Origin: Anaerolineae bacterium
GTDB taxonomy: Bacteria; Chloroflexota; Anaerolineae; Aggregatilineales; Phototrophicaceae
Reading direction: 5' to 3'
DNA length: 64,000 nucleotides
Assembly (NCBI GenBank): GCA_022843385.1
Contig: JALHNT010000001.1
Coordinates: 276,362 to 340,361, forward strand
Position numbers and translations under genes: made by a program. The notes beneath the pieces were generated by a model. That model had not been told where the DNA came from and did not search any database. It saw only the letters and a program-made list of their open reading frames with translations. This document shows positions 18,271 through 27,505 of the stretch, piece after piece (position 1 is the first letter of the stretch; each line of letters starts with the position of its first letter).

Positions 18271-18750
18271 TTACCGTTGGCTTATGCCGACCACCTGCCG
18301 CAAAATAGCCAGTTCGCCGATGTGATAGGCGTTGTGATCGGCCACCACCAGTAGCTCGCGCAGGATGGTATGCCCGTCGTAACCATGCGGGATTGGGCGG
18401 TAGAGGTCGGTATGGGAGTCCTGGGCGATGGCGACCAGCGCGGCGCGATCCTCCAGAAATTGGTGAACGGATTGGTTCCATCCAGTTTCATCGGTCATGG
18501 CGTCGGCAGCCGGCCAATACTCGCGCGGCCACTCGCGGTGCTGATAGCCTGGATTGCGGATGTAATCCAGAATATCCCATTGGCAGATGCGCAGATGTTC
18601 CAGCAGATGCCAGAAGGTGTAATCGACCTTCGGCGGACGGGTGTTGATGTGGGATGGGGGGAATTGCTCGACGGCATCTTCAAAGCTCATGTGCGCCTGG
18701 CGCAAGGTCAACAGATTGACCACCTGTTCGCGGGTATGTTGGTCGGACAT
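18271..18750 (-). CDS. DinB family protein
   Basis: A 159-residue four-helix-bundle protein of the DinB/YfiT superfamily. Putative metal ligands are the histidines in FWHLLEHLRICQWD and the HxxxH in DHNAYHIGELAILRQ. Members are metal-dependent thiol transferases or of unknown role. The start is ATG 18750. It is separate from the DinB protein in the ccm operon and not very similar to it. Confidence 0.88.
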   Translation of the reverse strand: MSDQHTREQVVNLLTLRQAHMSFEDAVEQFPPSHINTRPPKVDYTFWHLLEHLRICQWDILDYIRNPGYQHREWPREYWPAADAMTDETGWNQSVHQFLEDRAALVAIAQDSHTDLYRPIPHGYDGHTILRELLVVADHNAYHIGELAILRQVVGISQR

Positions 18751-18774
18751 GGGGTTCCTCCGGTTACCGATGAG

Positions 18775-19017
18775 TCATTGCTTATCCCGAAAGTGCCTGT
18801 CCATTGTCTCGCGCACGGAAGTGGACAAATCGGTTAGGTCATCGTCGAAAGCTCCAGCCATCGCCAAAAACGCCTGGTCAGCATCTTCTTGTTGAATCGA
18901 TTTCTCGCGATATTGATTGAGCATGTCGATGATGAGATCGGAAACGCTGCGCTTTTCCAGACGAGCAAGCGCTTCTAATTCATTGGCGACTTCATTCGAT
19001 ACACTGATTGTGCTCAT
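18775..19017 (-). CDS. ribbon-helix-helix (CopG/antitoxin-like) protein
   Basis: An 80-residue protein opening with STISVSNEVANELEALARLEKRSVSDLIIDMLNQY (parts: STISVSNEV, a beta strand; KRSVSDLIIDML, the helix pair), the usual RHH DNA-binding fold of CopG/ParD-type antitoxins, followed by an acidic tail (DDDLTDL). No toxin gene lies next to it; the DinB gene 24 bases downstream is not a known toxin. It may be an orphan antitoxin or a simple repressor. ATG 19017 is taken over the ATG at 19032 because the RHH strand starts there. Confidence 0.7.
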   Translation of the reverse strand: MSTISVSNEVANELEALARLEKRSVSDLIIDMLNQYREKSIQQEDADQAFLAMAGAFDDDLTDLSTSVRETMDRHFRDKQ

Positions 19018-19141
19018 TTTCGATGCCCTCATCCTGCACGTTAGCCATGTTGCTGTGCCACTTGCATCCTCATTTCCATCTTAGCAGAATTTATCACTTT
19101 TTTTCTCACCAACTTCCTACTCTTTGTTCTAGCGCTGACCC

Positions 19142-19184
19142 TTGTGAAGGCTGTGGCGGCGGGCGTACAATAGAACGTCTGTCC
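19142..19184 (+). promoter_or_regulatory. uvrA promoter with possible SOS box
   Basis: A -35 like TTGTGA (19142) and a -10 like TACAAT (19166), 18 bases apart. Directly after the -10, GAACGTCTGTCC (19173-19184) is one base off the GAAC-N4-GTTC core of Gram-positive-type LexA sites, where a repressor would block initiation. The box is a suggestion only. Confidence 0.45.
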
Positions 19185-19217
19185 ATTTCCCTTTTGGCTT
19201 AAAACAGGCAGGTGGGT

Positions 19218-22130
19218 ATGACTCAGGACAAGATTGTGGTGCGCGGTGCGCGCGAACATAACCTGAAGAATATTGATGTCGAAATCCCCCGCAATAAACT
19301 GGTTGTCATCACTGGACTCTCCGGTTCTGGTAAATCTTCACTGGCCTTTGATACCATCTTCGCTGAAGGGCAGCGACGCTATGTCGAGAGCCTGAGCGCC
19401 TACGCCCGGCAGTTCCTCGGCCAGATGGAGAAGCCGGATGTCGATCAGATCGAAGGACTCAGCCCGGCAGTCTCGATTGACCAGAAGGGTGTCAGCCACA
19501 ACCCACGCTCAACGGTCGGCACGGTCACTGAGATTTACGATTATCTGCGTCTGCTCTATGCCCGCATCGGCGTGCCACACTGCCCGGTCTGCGGTTCGAA
19601 GGTCGAAGCTCAGAGCGCCCAGCAAATCGTCGATGAAATCCGCAAGCTGGAGGATGGCACGCGCATCCAGATCCTCGCGCCAGTCATCAAGGGACGCAAA
19701 GGGACACATGAGAAGGTGTTTGAAGACCTGCGTAAAGGCGGCTTCGCCCGCGTCCGCGTCGATGGCGTGGTGCGCGAACTGACGGAAACCATCACGCTGG
19801 ATCGCTACGTCATCCACACCATCGAGGTGGTGATCGACCGCTTGATCGTCCGCCACTTTGAAGACCCGAAAGCCGAAGAAGCCCGCAATGCCGAAACCCG
19901 CCTGACCGATGCCGTCGAAACCGCGCTGGAGATCGGCGAGGGGGTGGTGGTCATCAACAACATCAGCCTGAACCCGGCCACCGACACCCTTTTCAGCGAA
20001 CTGCTGGCCTGTGTCAACGGGCATGGCAGCGTCCCGGAGATCGAGCCGCGCAGCTTCAGTTTCAACACGCCGAAAGGAGCCTGCCCGGATTGTCAGGGGT
20101 TAGGCTTCAAGCTGGAGTTCGATCCAGAGCTGATTATCCCTAACCCTGACCTGACGCTGCGCCAGGGGGCGGTCAACGCCAACGGCTGGAACTTTGAAGA
20201 CGAGGGGAGCTGGGGTTACGGCATCGTCAAGGGCATCGCCGAGGTTTATGGTTTCAGCCTCGATACCCGCTGGCGTGACCTGCCGGAAGAAGCCCAGCGC
20301 ATCATCCTGTATGGCACCGGCGGCCAGAAAGTCCGCATCCGCTATGCCAACGCGCGCGGCGATTACCGTGAGTATTCGACTGCCTTTGAAGGCGTCCTCA
20401 ACAACATGACGCGGCGCTACCGCGAGACGCAATCGGACGGGATGCGCGAAGCCTTCGAGCAGTTGATGGCGAAAGTCCCCTGCAACACCTGCAAGGGCAA
20501 ACGGCTGCAACCGTATGCGCTGGCGGTGACGGTGGCCGACCAGTCGATTTACGATGTGACGCTGCTGCCGATCTCGCATCTGCTGGCATGGGTGAATAAC
20601 TTGCGCGGCGATGAGCAGCAGGCCGGCTTGCTGAATGAGCGCGACAAAGAAATCGCCTATCAGATTCTCAAGGAGATCGTCGCTCGCGTCGGCTTCCTCA
20701 ATGATGTCGGTCTGAATTATCTGACGTTGGGGCGTTCGGCGGCGTCTCTGAGCGGTGGTGAAGCCCAGCGCATCCGGCTGGCGACACAGATTGGCAGCCG
20801 TCTGACCGGCGTCCTCTACGTGCTGGATGAACCGTCGATTGGGCTGCACCAGCGCGACAATGCCAAGCTGATCCGCACCCTGATGGAGATGCGCGATCTG
20901 GGCAATACCCTGCTGGTGGTGGAGCATGATGAAGAGACGATGCGGTTGGCCGACTGGCTGATCGATCTGGGGCCGGGGGCGGGCGAGTATGGTGGCTGGA
21001 TTGTGGCGGAAGGCACGCCGGAACAAGTGATGCAGGTTCCCGGCAGCCTGACCGGCGCGTATCTATCCGGTAAACTGCGGATCGATGTGCCGGAGAAGCG
21101 GCGTCCCGGCAATGGGCGGGCGATCACGGTGCGTGGGGCGCGCGAGAACAACCTGAAGAATATTGACGTGGATATTCCGCTCGGTAAGCTGGTGTGCATC
21201 ACCGGCGTCAGCGGCAGCGGCAAGAGTTCGCTGATGGTCGATATTGTCTATAACAAGCTGGCGCAGGTCATCAACGGCAGCAAGGAACGCCCCGGCCTGC
21301 ACGACAGCATCGACGGGCTGGAGAAGATCGACAAGATCATCAACATCGACCAGTCGCCGATCGGTCGGACGCCGCGCAGCAACCCGGCCACCTATACCAA
21401 GATGTTCGACGCCATCCGCACCCTGTTCGCCGACCTGCCGGAGAGCAAGATTCGCGGTTATACCGCCGGGCGCTTCAGCTTCAACGTCAAGGGCGGGCGC
21501 TGCGAGAATTGCGAAGGGCAGGGGCAGCTCAAGATCGAGATGCAGTTCCTGCCGGATATTTATGTCGAGTGCGATGTGTGTCATGGCTCGCGCTACAACC
21601 GCGAGACGCTCCAGGTCAAGTTCAAGGGCAAGAACATCGCCGAACTGCTGGATATGACCGTGACCGAAGGCCTGACTTTCTTCGAGAATATCCCGGTCAT
21701 CCGCAACAAGCTGGAAACGCTGGACGCGGTGGGGCTGGGTTACATCCGCATCGGTCAACCAGCGACGACCCTCAGCGGCGGCGAGGCGCAGCGCATCAAG
21801 CTGAGCCGCGAATTGAGCAAGCGCGCCACCGGGCAGACGCTCTACATTCTGGACGAACCCTCGACCGGGCTGCACATCGACGATGTGAAGCGCCTGATCC
21901 ATGTGCTGCAACAACTGGTCGATAACGGCAACACCGTGCTGGTGATCGAACACAACCTGGACATCATCAAGGTATCCGACTGGCTGATCGATATGGGGCC
22001 GGAGGGCGGCGACGCCGGCGGTCATGTCATCGCAACCGGGACGCCGGAGATGATCGCGCAGGTCGATGCCAGCTACACCGGGCATTATCTGCGGCATATG
22101 CTGTTCGGCGAGCCAGTGCCGGTCGTATAG
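19218..22130 (+). CDS. uvrA: excinuclease ABC subunit A
   Basis: A 970-residue UvrA, the damage-recognising ATPase of nucleotide excision repair that loads UvrB. There are two ABC modules. The first has Walker [10 protein letters not shown] near the N-terminus and signature [12 protein letters not shown]; the second has GVSGSGKSS and [12 protein letters not shown], with LDEPSIGLH and LDEPSTGLH as Walker B regions. Zinc sites are seen as CPDCQG...CNTCKG and CENCEGQG...CDVCHG. Length is normal. ATG 19218 is preferred over GTG 19212, with AGGTGG upstream. It appears monocistronic or followed by the TIR gene 91 bases later. Confidence 0.98.
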   Translation: MTQDKIVVRGAREHNLKNIDVEIPRNKLVVITGLSGSGKSSLAFDTIFAEGQRRYVESLSAYARQFLGQMEKPDVDQIEGLSPAVSIDQKGVSHNPRSTVGTVTEIYDYLRLLYARIGVPHCPVCGSKVEAQSAQQIVDEIRKLEDGTRIQILAPVIKGRKGTHEKVFEDLRKGGFARVRVDGVVRELTETITLDRYVIHTIEVVIDRLIVRHFEDPKAEEARNAETRLTDAVETALEIGEGVVVINNISLNPATDTLFSELLACVNGHGSVPEIEPRSFSFNTPKGACPDCQGLGFKLEFDPELIIPNPDLTLRQGAVNANGWNFEDEGSWGYGIVKGIAEVYGFSLDTRWRDLPEEAQRIILYGTGGQKVRIRYANARGDYREYSTAFEGVLNNMTRRYRETQSDGMREAFEQLMAKVPCNTCKGKRLQPYALAVTVADQSIYDVTLLPISHLLAWVNNLRGDEQQAGLLNERDKEIAYQILKEIVARVGFLNDVGLNYLTLGRSAASLSGGEAQRIRLATQIGSRLTGVLYVLDEPSIGLHQRDNAKLIRTLMEMRDLGNTLLVVEHDEETMRLADWLIDLGPGAGEYGGWIVAEGTPEQVMQVPGSLTGAYLSGKLRIDVPEKRRPGNGRAITVRGARENNLKNIDVDIPLGKLVCITGVSGSGKSSLMVDIVYNKLAQVINGSKERPGLHDSIDGLEKIDKIINIDQSPIGRTPRSNPATYTKMFDAIRTLFADLPESKIRGYTAGRFSFNVKGGRCENCEGQGQLKIEMQFLPDIYVECDVCHGSRYNRETLQVKFKGKNIAELLDMTVTEGLTFFENIPVIRNKLETLDAVGLGYIRIGQPATTLSGGEAQRIKLSRELSKRATGQTLYILDEPSTGLHIDDVKRLIHVLQQLVDNGNTVLVIEHNLDIIKVSDWLIDMGPEGGDAGGHVIATGTPEMIAQVDASYTGHYLRHMLFGEPVPVV

Positions 22131-22221
22131 AGGAATGTCCTCCCAAAGGGGCTGTTTTTCAGTATTCTGGTTGTCGAGTATGCTATAGTGAAATGTAGGC
22201 TTTCCTATGGTGGAGTAATTT

Positions 22222-22971
22222 ATGACAGACACCAACCTCGACACCTTTCTGAAGACCGTCCTGGCGCGGGAGCTGCCACAGAACCCAATGGCGCGCATCA
22301 AGACGCTGGCGAAAGAGCTGGCCGAAGGCGCTGCCCAGGATGTCTGGCCGCTGGCGATTTATCTCTTTCGTGGCGGGCTAATCACCAACCAGACTGAACT
22401 CATCACCTACCTGGAACAGCGCTGGAACAATGTGTATCCGGGATTGGGATTGCTGCTGGTGAATGGCTATCTGGAATATGACCCGTCGGCAAAGGATACC
22501 GTCCTCATCAGCCGGGCGGCGTTTGCCTTAATGACGGAGGCCGAGCCGGCCAATATCTTCATCTCCTACCGCCGCAAGGAGAGCAGCGCTTTCGCCCTGT
22601 TGGTGCTGGCGCGGCTGAAGATGGCCGGGATGAACCCGTTCCTTGATCTGGCGCTGGAGCCGGGCGAAGATTGGGAGCAGGGATTGAAGGAACGCATTAA
22701 GCAGCATCAGTATGTGATTGTGCTGCTGGGGCCAAGCACGCTCGAATCCGAGGTCTGCCGGCAGGAGATCAAGTGGGGCATCGAGTACGGGCTGAAGATC
22801 ATCCCCATCTGGCATAATGGCTTCATCTACCGCAGCGGCGAGTGGGATGTGGCCCTCTCGATAGACCGCGCCCTGAGCAAGACCCATACCATCCGTGTTA
22901 TCGAGGAGAGTGCCCTTGGTTACAACAACGCTGTCATCGAGCTGCTCAACCGCTTCGGTGTGACGCCGTAG
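22222..22971 (+). CDS. TIR domain protein with N-terminal helical/winged-helix-like domain
   Basis: A 249-residue protein. Residues 1-105 are helical with a pattern suggesting a small effector-associated or winged-helix domain (ITNQTELITYLEQRW). Residues 110-245 are a TIR domain: NIFISYRRKESS, FLDLALEPGEDW, YVIVLLGPSTLES, and the likely catalytic E182 in CRQEIKWGIEYG. Bacterial TIR domains of this type cleave NAD+ or make cyclic ADP-ribose signals in phage defence. No partner sensor or effector gene is adjacent; uvrA is upstream. An extended -10 (TGCTATAGT, 22182-22189) lies just before it. Confidence 0.85.
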   Translation: MTDTNLDTFLKTVLARELPQNPMARIKTLAKELAEGAAQDVWPLAIYLFRGGLITNQTELITYLEQRWNNVYPGLGLLLVNGYLEYDPSAKDTVLISRAAFALMTEAEPANIFISYRRKESSAFALLVLARLKMAGMNPFLDLALEPGEDWEQGLKERIKQHQYVIVLLGPSTLESEVCRQEIKWGIEYGLKIIPIWHNGFIYRSGEWDVALSIDRALSKTHTIRVIEESALGYNNAVIELLNRFGVTP

Positions 22972-23012
22972 GGCGCGGCAGAACAGCGCCACGCCCATAC
23001 TCAACCGAAGGT

Positions 23013-23420
23013 TTACTTCACCATCTCGTACAACTCGACCATCACGCCACCGGTGGCTTTGGGGTGGACGAAGGCGTAGCGCGTGCCATCCTCGCGGGTG
23101 CGCGGCGCGGGCTGAATGATCTCGATTCCTTTGTCAGCCAGGTCGGCCAGCGCACTGTCGATGCTCTCCACCGCCAGGCACAGATGATGCATACCGGGGC
23201 CGCGCTTGGCGAGGTACTTGGCGATGCCGCTGGTCTCGGTGATCGGCTGGAGCAATTCCACCCGTCCCTCGCCGATGGGCAGGAAAGCGATTTCAACTTC
23301 CTCATGCTCGTTGTGTTCCTTGCCACCGATGGGCAAACCGAGCGCCTCCTGCCAGAACTTGAGCGCTGAGTCCAGGTCATCCACGACAACCGCGATGTGA
23401 TCGATCTTGATGGGGGTCAT
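23013..23420 (-). CDS. mce: methylmalonyl-CoA epimerase
   Basis: A 135-residue glyoxalase-fold (VOC) protein: KIDHIAVVVDDLDSAL with the first metal His, a central EVEIAFLPIGEGRVELLQP (parts: EVEIAFLPIG, RVELLQP), GMHHLCLAVE with the second His, and GVMVELYE with the metal Glu. It interconverts the R and S forms of methylmalonyl-CoA in propionate or odd-chain/branched acyl oxidation. ATG 23420 has GGAG 8 bases upstream; the extension to 23516 would overlap the divergent promoter. It is divergent from an acyl-CoA dehydrogenase, fitting acyl-CoA breakdown. Confidence 0.92.
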   Translation of the reverse strand: MTPIKIDHIAVVVDDLDSALKFWQEALGLPIGGKEHNEHEEVEIAFLPIGEGRVELLQPITETSGIAKYLAKRGPGMHHLCLAVESIDSALADLADKGIEIIQPAPRTREDGTRYAFVHPKATGGVMVELYEMVK

Positions 23421-23454
23421 GTGTTTTCTCCGTAAAAGGTCATCAACGTCTCGG

Positions 23455-23480
23455 ATTATAAACCCGCCGGGTGTTATAAT
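23455..23480. promoter_or_regulatory. back-to-back -10 boxes between mce and the acyl-CoA dehydrogenase gene
   Basis: TATAAT at 23475-23480 on the plus strand (39 bases before the dehydrogenase start) and TATAAT at 23460-23455 on the minus strand (35 bases before the mce start). The -35 regions would overlap and are weak, so the two promoters may compete or share an activator. Confidence 0.5.
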
Positions 23481-23518
23481 CGCAGTGAAGAAAAGCATTT
23501 TTTGGAGGTACAACACTC

Positions 23519-24709
23519 ATGGTTGCTCTGGTTGAACCCACAGCTTTAACCCTCTCGCTGACCGATGAACACCTGGCGCTGCAAGATATGGTGCGCAAAT
23601 TTGCCCAAAAAGAGATCGCGCCGATTGCCACTGAATTTGATGAAAGCGGTGATTTTCCGCTGGATACCATTCGCAAGATGGGGGCGATGGGGTTGATGGG
23701 CATCGAAGTCCCGGAGTCCTACGGCGGCGCGGGCATGGATACGCTGGCCTATGTGCTGACAATGATCGAAGTGGCGAAGGCTGACGCCAGCCACAGCACC
23801 ATTGTCAGCGTCAACAATTCGCTCTACTGTCACGCCATCCTGAAGTTCGGCACTGAGGCACAGAAGCAGCAGTTTCTCGTACCAGTCGCCAGTGGTGAGA
23901 AGATCGGCGCTTACAGCCTGACCGAACCGATGTCGGGCAGCGATGCCGGGACCATGCAGAGCCGGGCGGTGCTGAACGACGCCGGAACCCATTACATCAT
24001 CAACGGGCGCAAGAGCTGGGTGACCAGCGGGCCGGTGGCTGATCTGGTGGTGCTGTTCACCATGACCGAGCCGGAGAAGAAGCACAAGGGGGTCAGCGCC
24101 TTCCTGATCGATGCCCGCCAGCCAGGGTTCATTCGCGGCAAGAAAGAGCCGAAGCTGGGCATCCGCGCCAGCGCCACCAGCGAAATCGTCTACGAGAATT
24201 ATGCCTGCCCGGTTGAGAATATGCTGGGCAAACCCGGCGATGGCTTCAAAATCGCCATGGCGGTGCTGGATGCCGGGCGCATCGGCATCGCCTCACAGGC
24301 GCTCGGTATCGCTGAGGCAGCCTATGCGGCCAGTGTGCAGTATGCCCGTGAACGACAGGCGTTTGGCGAGGCGATTGGCTCCTTCCAGATGATCCAGCAG
24401 AAGATCGCCGATATGAAGACGCGCATCGAGGCCAGTCGCCAGTTGATCTACAACGCCGTCCTCGCCAAAGAGCGCAGCAAAGTGACCGGTGACCGTTATA
24501 CGCTGGAGGCCAGCATGGCGAAACTTTTCGCCAGCGAGACGGCCGCTTATGTGACCGACGAAGCAGTGCAGATACACGGCGGCATGGGCTACAGCAAGGA
24601 ACTGCCGGTGGAACGCTACTATCGCGACGCCCGCATCACCCGTATCTATGAAGGCACCAGCGAAATCCAGCGCATGGTGATCGCCCGGCAGGAATTGGGA
24701 CTGCGTTAG
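23519..24709 (+). CDS. acyl-CoA dehydrogenase (short/branched-chain type)
   Basis: A 396-residue flavoenzyme that introduces the alpha-beta double bond in acyl-CoA. The N-terminal helical domain is followed by the FAD motifs YSLTEPMSGSDAGTM and WVTSGPVADL, then the C-terminal domain with RIGIASQALGIAEAA, IHGGMGYSKELPVER and IYEGTSEIQR. Glu 378 in the last motif is at the catalytic-base position of short-chain and butyryl-CoA dehydrogenases. The start has GGAGG 10 bases upstream. Electrons would pass to ETF, not encoded here. Confidence 0.95.
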   Translation: MVALVEPTALTLSLTDEHLALQDMVRKFAQKEIAPIATEFDESGDFPLDTIRKMGAMGLMGIEVPESYGGAGMDTLAYVLTMIEVAKADASHSTIVSVNNSLYCHAILKFGTEAQKQQFLVPVASGEKIGAYSLTEPMSGSDAGTMQSRAVLNDAGTHYIINGRKSWVTSGPVADLVVLFTMTEPEKKHKGVSAFLIDARQPGFIRGKKEPKLGIRASATSEIVYENYACPVENMLGKPGDGFKIAMAVLDAGRIGIASQALGIAEAAYAASVQYARERQAFGEAIGSFQMIQQKIADMKTRIEASRQLIYNAVLAKERSKVTGDRYTLEASMAKLFASETAAYVTDEAVQIHGGMGYSKELPVERYYRDARITRIYEGTSEIQRMVIARQELGLR

Positions 24710-24785
24710 CCCTCATCCCCCGTCCCCTTCTCCCGCTGGGCGAAGAGGAGTTGATGGCAAAAGGGAGAGGTTTAAGGATGGTACG

Positions 24786-25355
24786 ATGGTCACAGCCCGG
24801 CAGCGGATGACTCCGGCGGAGTATCTGGCGTTCGAGCGCAGCAGCCCGACGCGCCACGAATACTATAGCGGTGAGATCTGGGCGATGGCAGGGGCGAGCC
24901 TGGAACATGACGCTATTTTTGGCGCGATCTTTTACGCGCTATATGGACAGTTGCGTGGGCGACCCTGTCAGGTGTTTTTCGGTGATATGAAAGTCCGGCC
25001 GCCCGTAGTTGAAACCTTCATGTACCCGAATATCAGCGTCGTTTGTGGGACGCCAGAGTTCGCGGATGACGAGCGCGATGTCTTGTTGAATCCAACGGTC
25101 ATCGTTGAAGTGTTGTCGCCCAGCACCCAGGATTATGATCGCAACGAGAAGTTCGATGCCTACGAGACAATGGAAAGTCTACAGGAGTACATTCTGGTAG
25201 CCCAGGATCGGCTGCGGGTCGAGCATTACCTGCGTCATGGAAAGAAGTGGCTGCTCACTGTTGCCCATAGTCGGGATGTAACGCTGGAACTGCCGACGAT
25301 CAACTGTACCCTGGCGCTGGCGGATGTGTATGAGAAGGTTCGGTTTGAGGAATAG
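24786..25355 (+). CDS. Uma2 family (DUF820) protein, tandem copy 1
   Basis: A 189-residue Uma2 protein: N-terminal MTPAEYLAFERSSPTRHEYY, nuclease-like P-D region changed to YPNISVVCG (Asn in place of the usual Asp), E in VIVEVLSPSTQDYDR, and K in NEKFDAYE. The Asp-to-Asn change at the first acidic position may impair metal binding. It is closely related to the next gene (same opening and C-terminal LALADVYEKVRFE), so a tandem duplication. A degenerate copy of the palindromic repeat seen at 26667 lies just upstream (24711-24770). Confidence 0.85.
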   Translation: MVTARQRMTPAEYLAFERSSPTRHEYYSGEIWAMAGASLEHDAIFGAIFYALYGQLRGRPCQVFFGDMKVRPPVVETFMYPNISVVCGTPEFADDERDVLLNPTVIVEVLSPSTQDYDRNEKFDAYETMESLQEYILVAQDRLRVEHYLRHGKKWLLTVAHSRDVTLELPTINCTLALADVYEKVRFEE

Positions 25356-25370
25356 CAGGGAGGGCTTTGG

Positions 25371-25952
25371 GTGGTAGCAGCGCGACAGCGGACAACGCGG
25401 GCGGAATATCTGGCGTTTGAGCGCAGCAGCCCGACGCGCCATGAATACTATAGCGGCGAGATCTGGGCGATGACCGGAGCCAGTCGGGAGCATAATCTGA
25501 TTTGCGCCAGTGTGAGTCGGGTTCTGGGCAATCAGTTGGTATCTCGTCCCTGCGAAGTCTATCAGAGCGATATGCGGGTCTGGATTCCCCGGACGGAGCA
25601 TTATGCCTACCCGGATGTGGTGGTGGTGTGTGGTGAACCGACCTTTGAAGACAGCGACGTGGATACGCTGCTGAACCCGACTTTAATCGTGGAAGTCTTG
25701 TCGCCATCGACCGAAGGATATGACCGGAAAGAGAAGTTTGAAGGCTACCAGACGATTGAGAGCCTGCACGAATACCTGATGATTGACCAGCGGCGGGTGC
25801 GGGTCGAGCATTATCTGCGCTACGGTGAGAAATGGCTGTTTACGGCCACCGAAAGCCGCGAGGTGACGCTGGAACTGCCGACGATCAACTGTAAGCTGGC
25901 GTTGGCCGATGTGTACGAGAAAGTTCGGTTTGAGCAATCCGAGTCTGGCTAA
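25371..25952 (+). CDS. Uma2 family (DUF820) protein, tandem copy 2
   Basis: A 193-residue Uma2 protein with a GTG start, 15 bases after copy 1 and preceded by GGGAGGG. It keeps the acidic residues that copy 1 has partly lost: D in YPDVVVVCG, E in LIVEVLSPSTEGYDR, and K in KEKFEGYQ. Its stop overlaps the stop of ccmB on the opposite strand by a few bases. Role unknown, as for the family. Confidence 0.87.
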   Translation: MVAARQRTTRAEYLAFERSSPTRHEYYSGEIWAMTGASREHNLICASVSRVLGNQLVSRPCEVYQSDMRVWIPRTEHYAYPDVVVVCGEPTFEDSDVDTLLNPTLIVEVLSPSTEGYDRKEKFEGYQTIESLHEYLMIDQRRVRVEHYLRYGEKWLFTATESREVTLELPTINCKLALADVYEKVRFEQSESG

Positions 25953-26626
25953 TCCTCGACCACGTACTCGAAGAGCAGGTAGCACAGCAGCACGTAAATC
26001 AGGTTGATGCCGACCAGCAGTTGAATCCAGATCATCCAGTCATTCTGAGGCAGGTTCGTCAGAATGGCTGTCGTGGCGCGGACGGCGGAGAGCAGCACCG
26101 GCAGCGCAATCGGCATCATCACAATCGGCAGCAGGCTTTCGCGGGCGCGGGTCTGGGCGGTCATGGTCGCCAGCAGGGTGCCGACGGTGCAGAAGCCGAG
26201 CGTCCCCATAAACAGCACCGCCAACACCCAGGGATCCAGCAGCGTTTTGTTGTAGAGGATAGTCATCAGCGGCAGCAGGACACAGCCCACCAGCAAGGTG
26301 AAGAGGAAGTTGCCTGTCAGCTTGCCGAAGAAGATGGCCGGTCGATCCACCGGTGCCAGCAGCATGGCATCCAGATTGCCCTGTTCGCGCTCAATCGCCA
26401 GACTGCGGTTGAGACCAATGGTGCTGGCGAAAACGACCGTCACCCACAGCACCCCGCTGATGGCTTCTTCCCGCGCCACCCGATCCAATTCGAGGGCGAA
26501 GCTGAAGATCAGGATGCTGAGTAAGGCGAACAGCGCCATTGACGTGACCAGTTCGCGGCTGCGGAGTTCGGCGCGCAGGTCCTTGCGGGCAATGCTGAAG
26601 ACAGTCTGGAAGAAGGGTGTTTTCAT
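25949..26626 (-). CDS. ccmB: heme exporter membrane subunit CcmB
   Basis: A 225-residue protein with six hydrophobic segments and the CcmB features ARKDLRAELRSRE, TIGLNRSLAIEREQGNLDAM (parts: NRSLAIEREQ) and a P-rich LLPIVMMPIALPV segment. With CcmA it forms the ABC-type part of the system I machinery that releases holo-CcmE from CcmC. ATG 26626 is taken, with a GTG two codons earlier. It is the last gene of the ccm operon, separated from ccmA by 148 bases containing a palindromic repeat. No ccmC follows. Confidence 0.9.
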   Translation of the reverse strand: MKTPFFQTVFSIARKDLRAELRSRELVTSMALFALLSILIFSFALELDRVAREEAISGVLWVTVVFASTIGLNRSLAIEREQGNLDAMLLAPVDRPAIFFGKLTGNFLFTLLVGCVLLPLMTILYNKTLLDPWVLAVLFMGTLGFCTVGTLLATMTAQTRARESLLPIVMMPIALPVLLSAVRATTAILTNLPQNDWMIWIQLLVGINLIYVLLCYLLFEYVVED

Positions 26627-26666
26627 GAGCACAACTGTGTTTTTGGTGAATGGTAATTTTCAGTTG

Positions 26667-26737
26667 ACCTCACCCCCGTCTCGCTGCGCTTGACTCCCCC
26701 TCTCCAATGCATTGGAGAGGGGGCTGGGGGGTGAGGT
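26667..26737. repeat. palindromic dispersed repeat (copy A)
   Basis: A 71-base inverted repeat: ACCTCACCCCC at one end, GGGGGGTGAGGT at the other, with an inner palindrome CCCCCTCTCCAATGCATTGGAGAGGGGG (28 bases; key halves CCCCCTCTCCAA / TTGGAGAGGGGG). A near-identical copy is at 58708-58778. Related fragments are at 24711-24770, 29446 and 54739. Here it separates ccmA from ccmB. Confidence 0.9.
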
Positions 26738-26774
26738 TGCTTAACGATGTTCACACTGCCGAAGGTACTCATTT

Positions 26775-27500
26775 TCATCGCGCACTGGTCATGGAGGTGA
26801 TTTCGGTATAACGGGCAGAGAGCTTCAGGCCGTCCAGTTCGCTGGCCGGGGCATCGTAGGCGATCACCCCGCGCGAGAGGATCAGGACACGGCTGGGCAG
26901 CACCGCCGCCCGCTGGAGGTCGTGGGTGGTCATCAGGATCGTGCGGCCACCGGCGTGCGCCTGACGCAGCAGATCATCCAGCACTGCCGAGGCATCCTGG
27001 TCGAGTCCGGTGTACGGTTCATCGAACAGGACAATCTCCGGGTTGTGGAGCAGGGCGCGGGCGATACTCAGGCGTTGCAACATCCCGCGTGAGAATGTCC
27101 GCACCAGATCGTTAATCCGTTTGCCCAGCCCAACCTGATCGAGGATCTCACGGATGCGTGGTTCGACGTGGGCGGGCGGCAGGTTATACAGGCGGGCGAA
27201 GAAGCGCAGGTTCTCCGCCGCGCTCAGGTTGTCGTAGAGCAGCGACTTGTGGCTGACCAGCCCAATCTGCGCCCGCACGGCATAGGCTTCTTTGGGCAGT
27301 TCCCAGCCGCCGACACGAATGCTGCCATCCGTCGGGCGGCTGAGGCCACACAGCATTCGCAGCAGGGTTGACTTGCCGCTGCCATTTGGCCCTAGCAGCG
27401 CCACGAACTCGCCGCGTTCGACGGTCAGATCGAGCTTCCGCAGCACCGGCAGAATATCGTAGGCTTTGATGAGGGCGCGAATTTCGATCAGCGGCGTCAC
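26775..27500 (-). CDS. ccmA: heme exporter ATPase CcmA
   Basis: A 241-residue ABC ATPase: Walker A GPNGSGKST, Q-loop LVSHKSLLYDNLSAAENLRF (parts: VSHKSLLYD), signature FSRGMLQRLSIARAL, Walker B IVLFDEPYTGLD, and switch MTTHD. The FSRGM form of the signature and the short length match CcmA. It drives CcmB-dependent release of heme-loaded CcmE. Five bases after the DsbA-like gene. Confidence 0.92.
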   Translation of the reverse strand: MTPLIEIRALIKAYDILPVLRKLDLTVERGEFVALLGPNGSGKSTLLRMLCGLSRPTDGSIRVGGWELPKEAYAVRAQIGLVSHKSLLYDNLSAAENLRFFARLYNLPPAHVEPRIREILDQVGLGKRINDLVRTFSRGMLQRLSIARALLHNPEIVLFDEPYTGLDQDASAVLDDLLRQAHAGGRTILMTTHDLQRAAVLPSRVLILSRGVIAYDAPASELDGLKLSARYTEITSMTSAR

Positions 27501-27505
27501 AATGA

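Noticed and set aside
21063..22301. 412-codon minus-strand frame
   Set aside because: Antisense to uvrA, without recognisable motifs.
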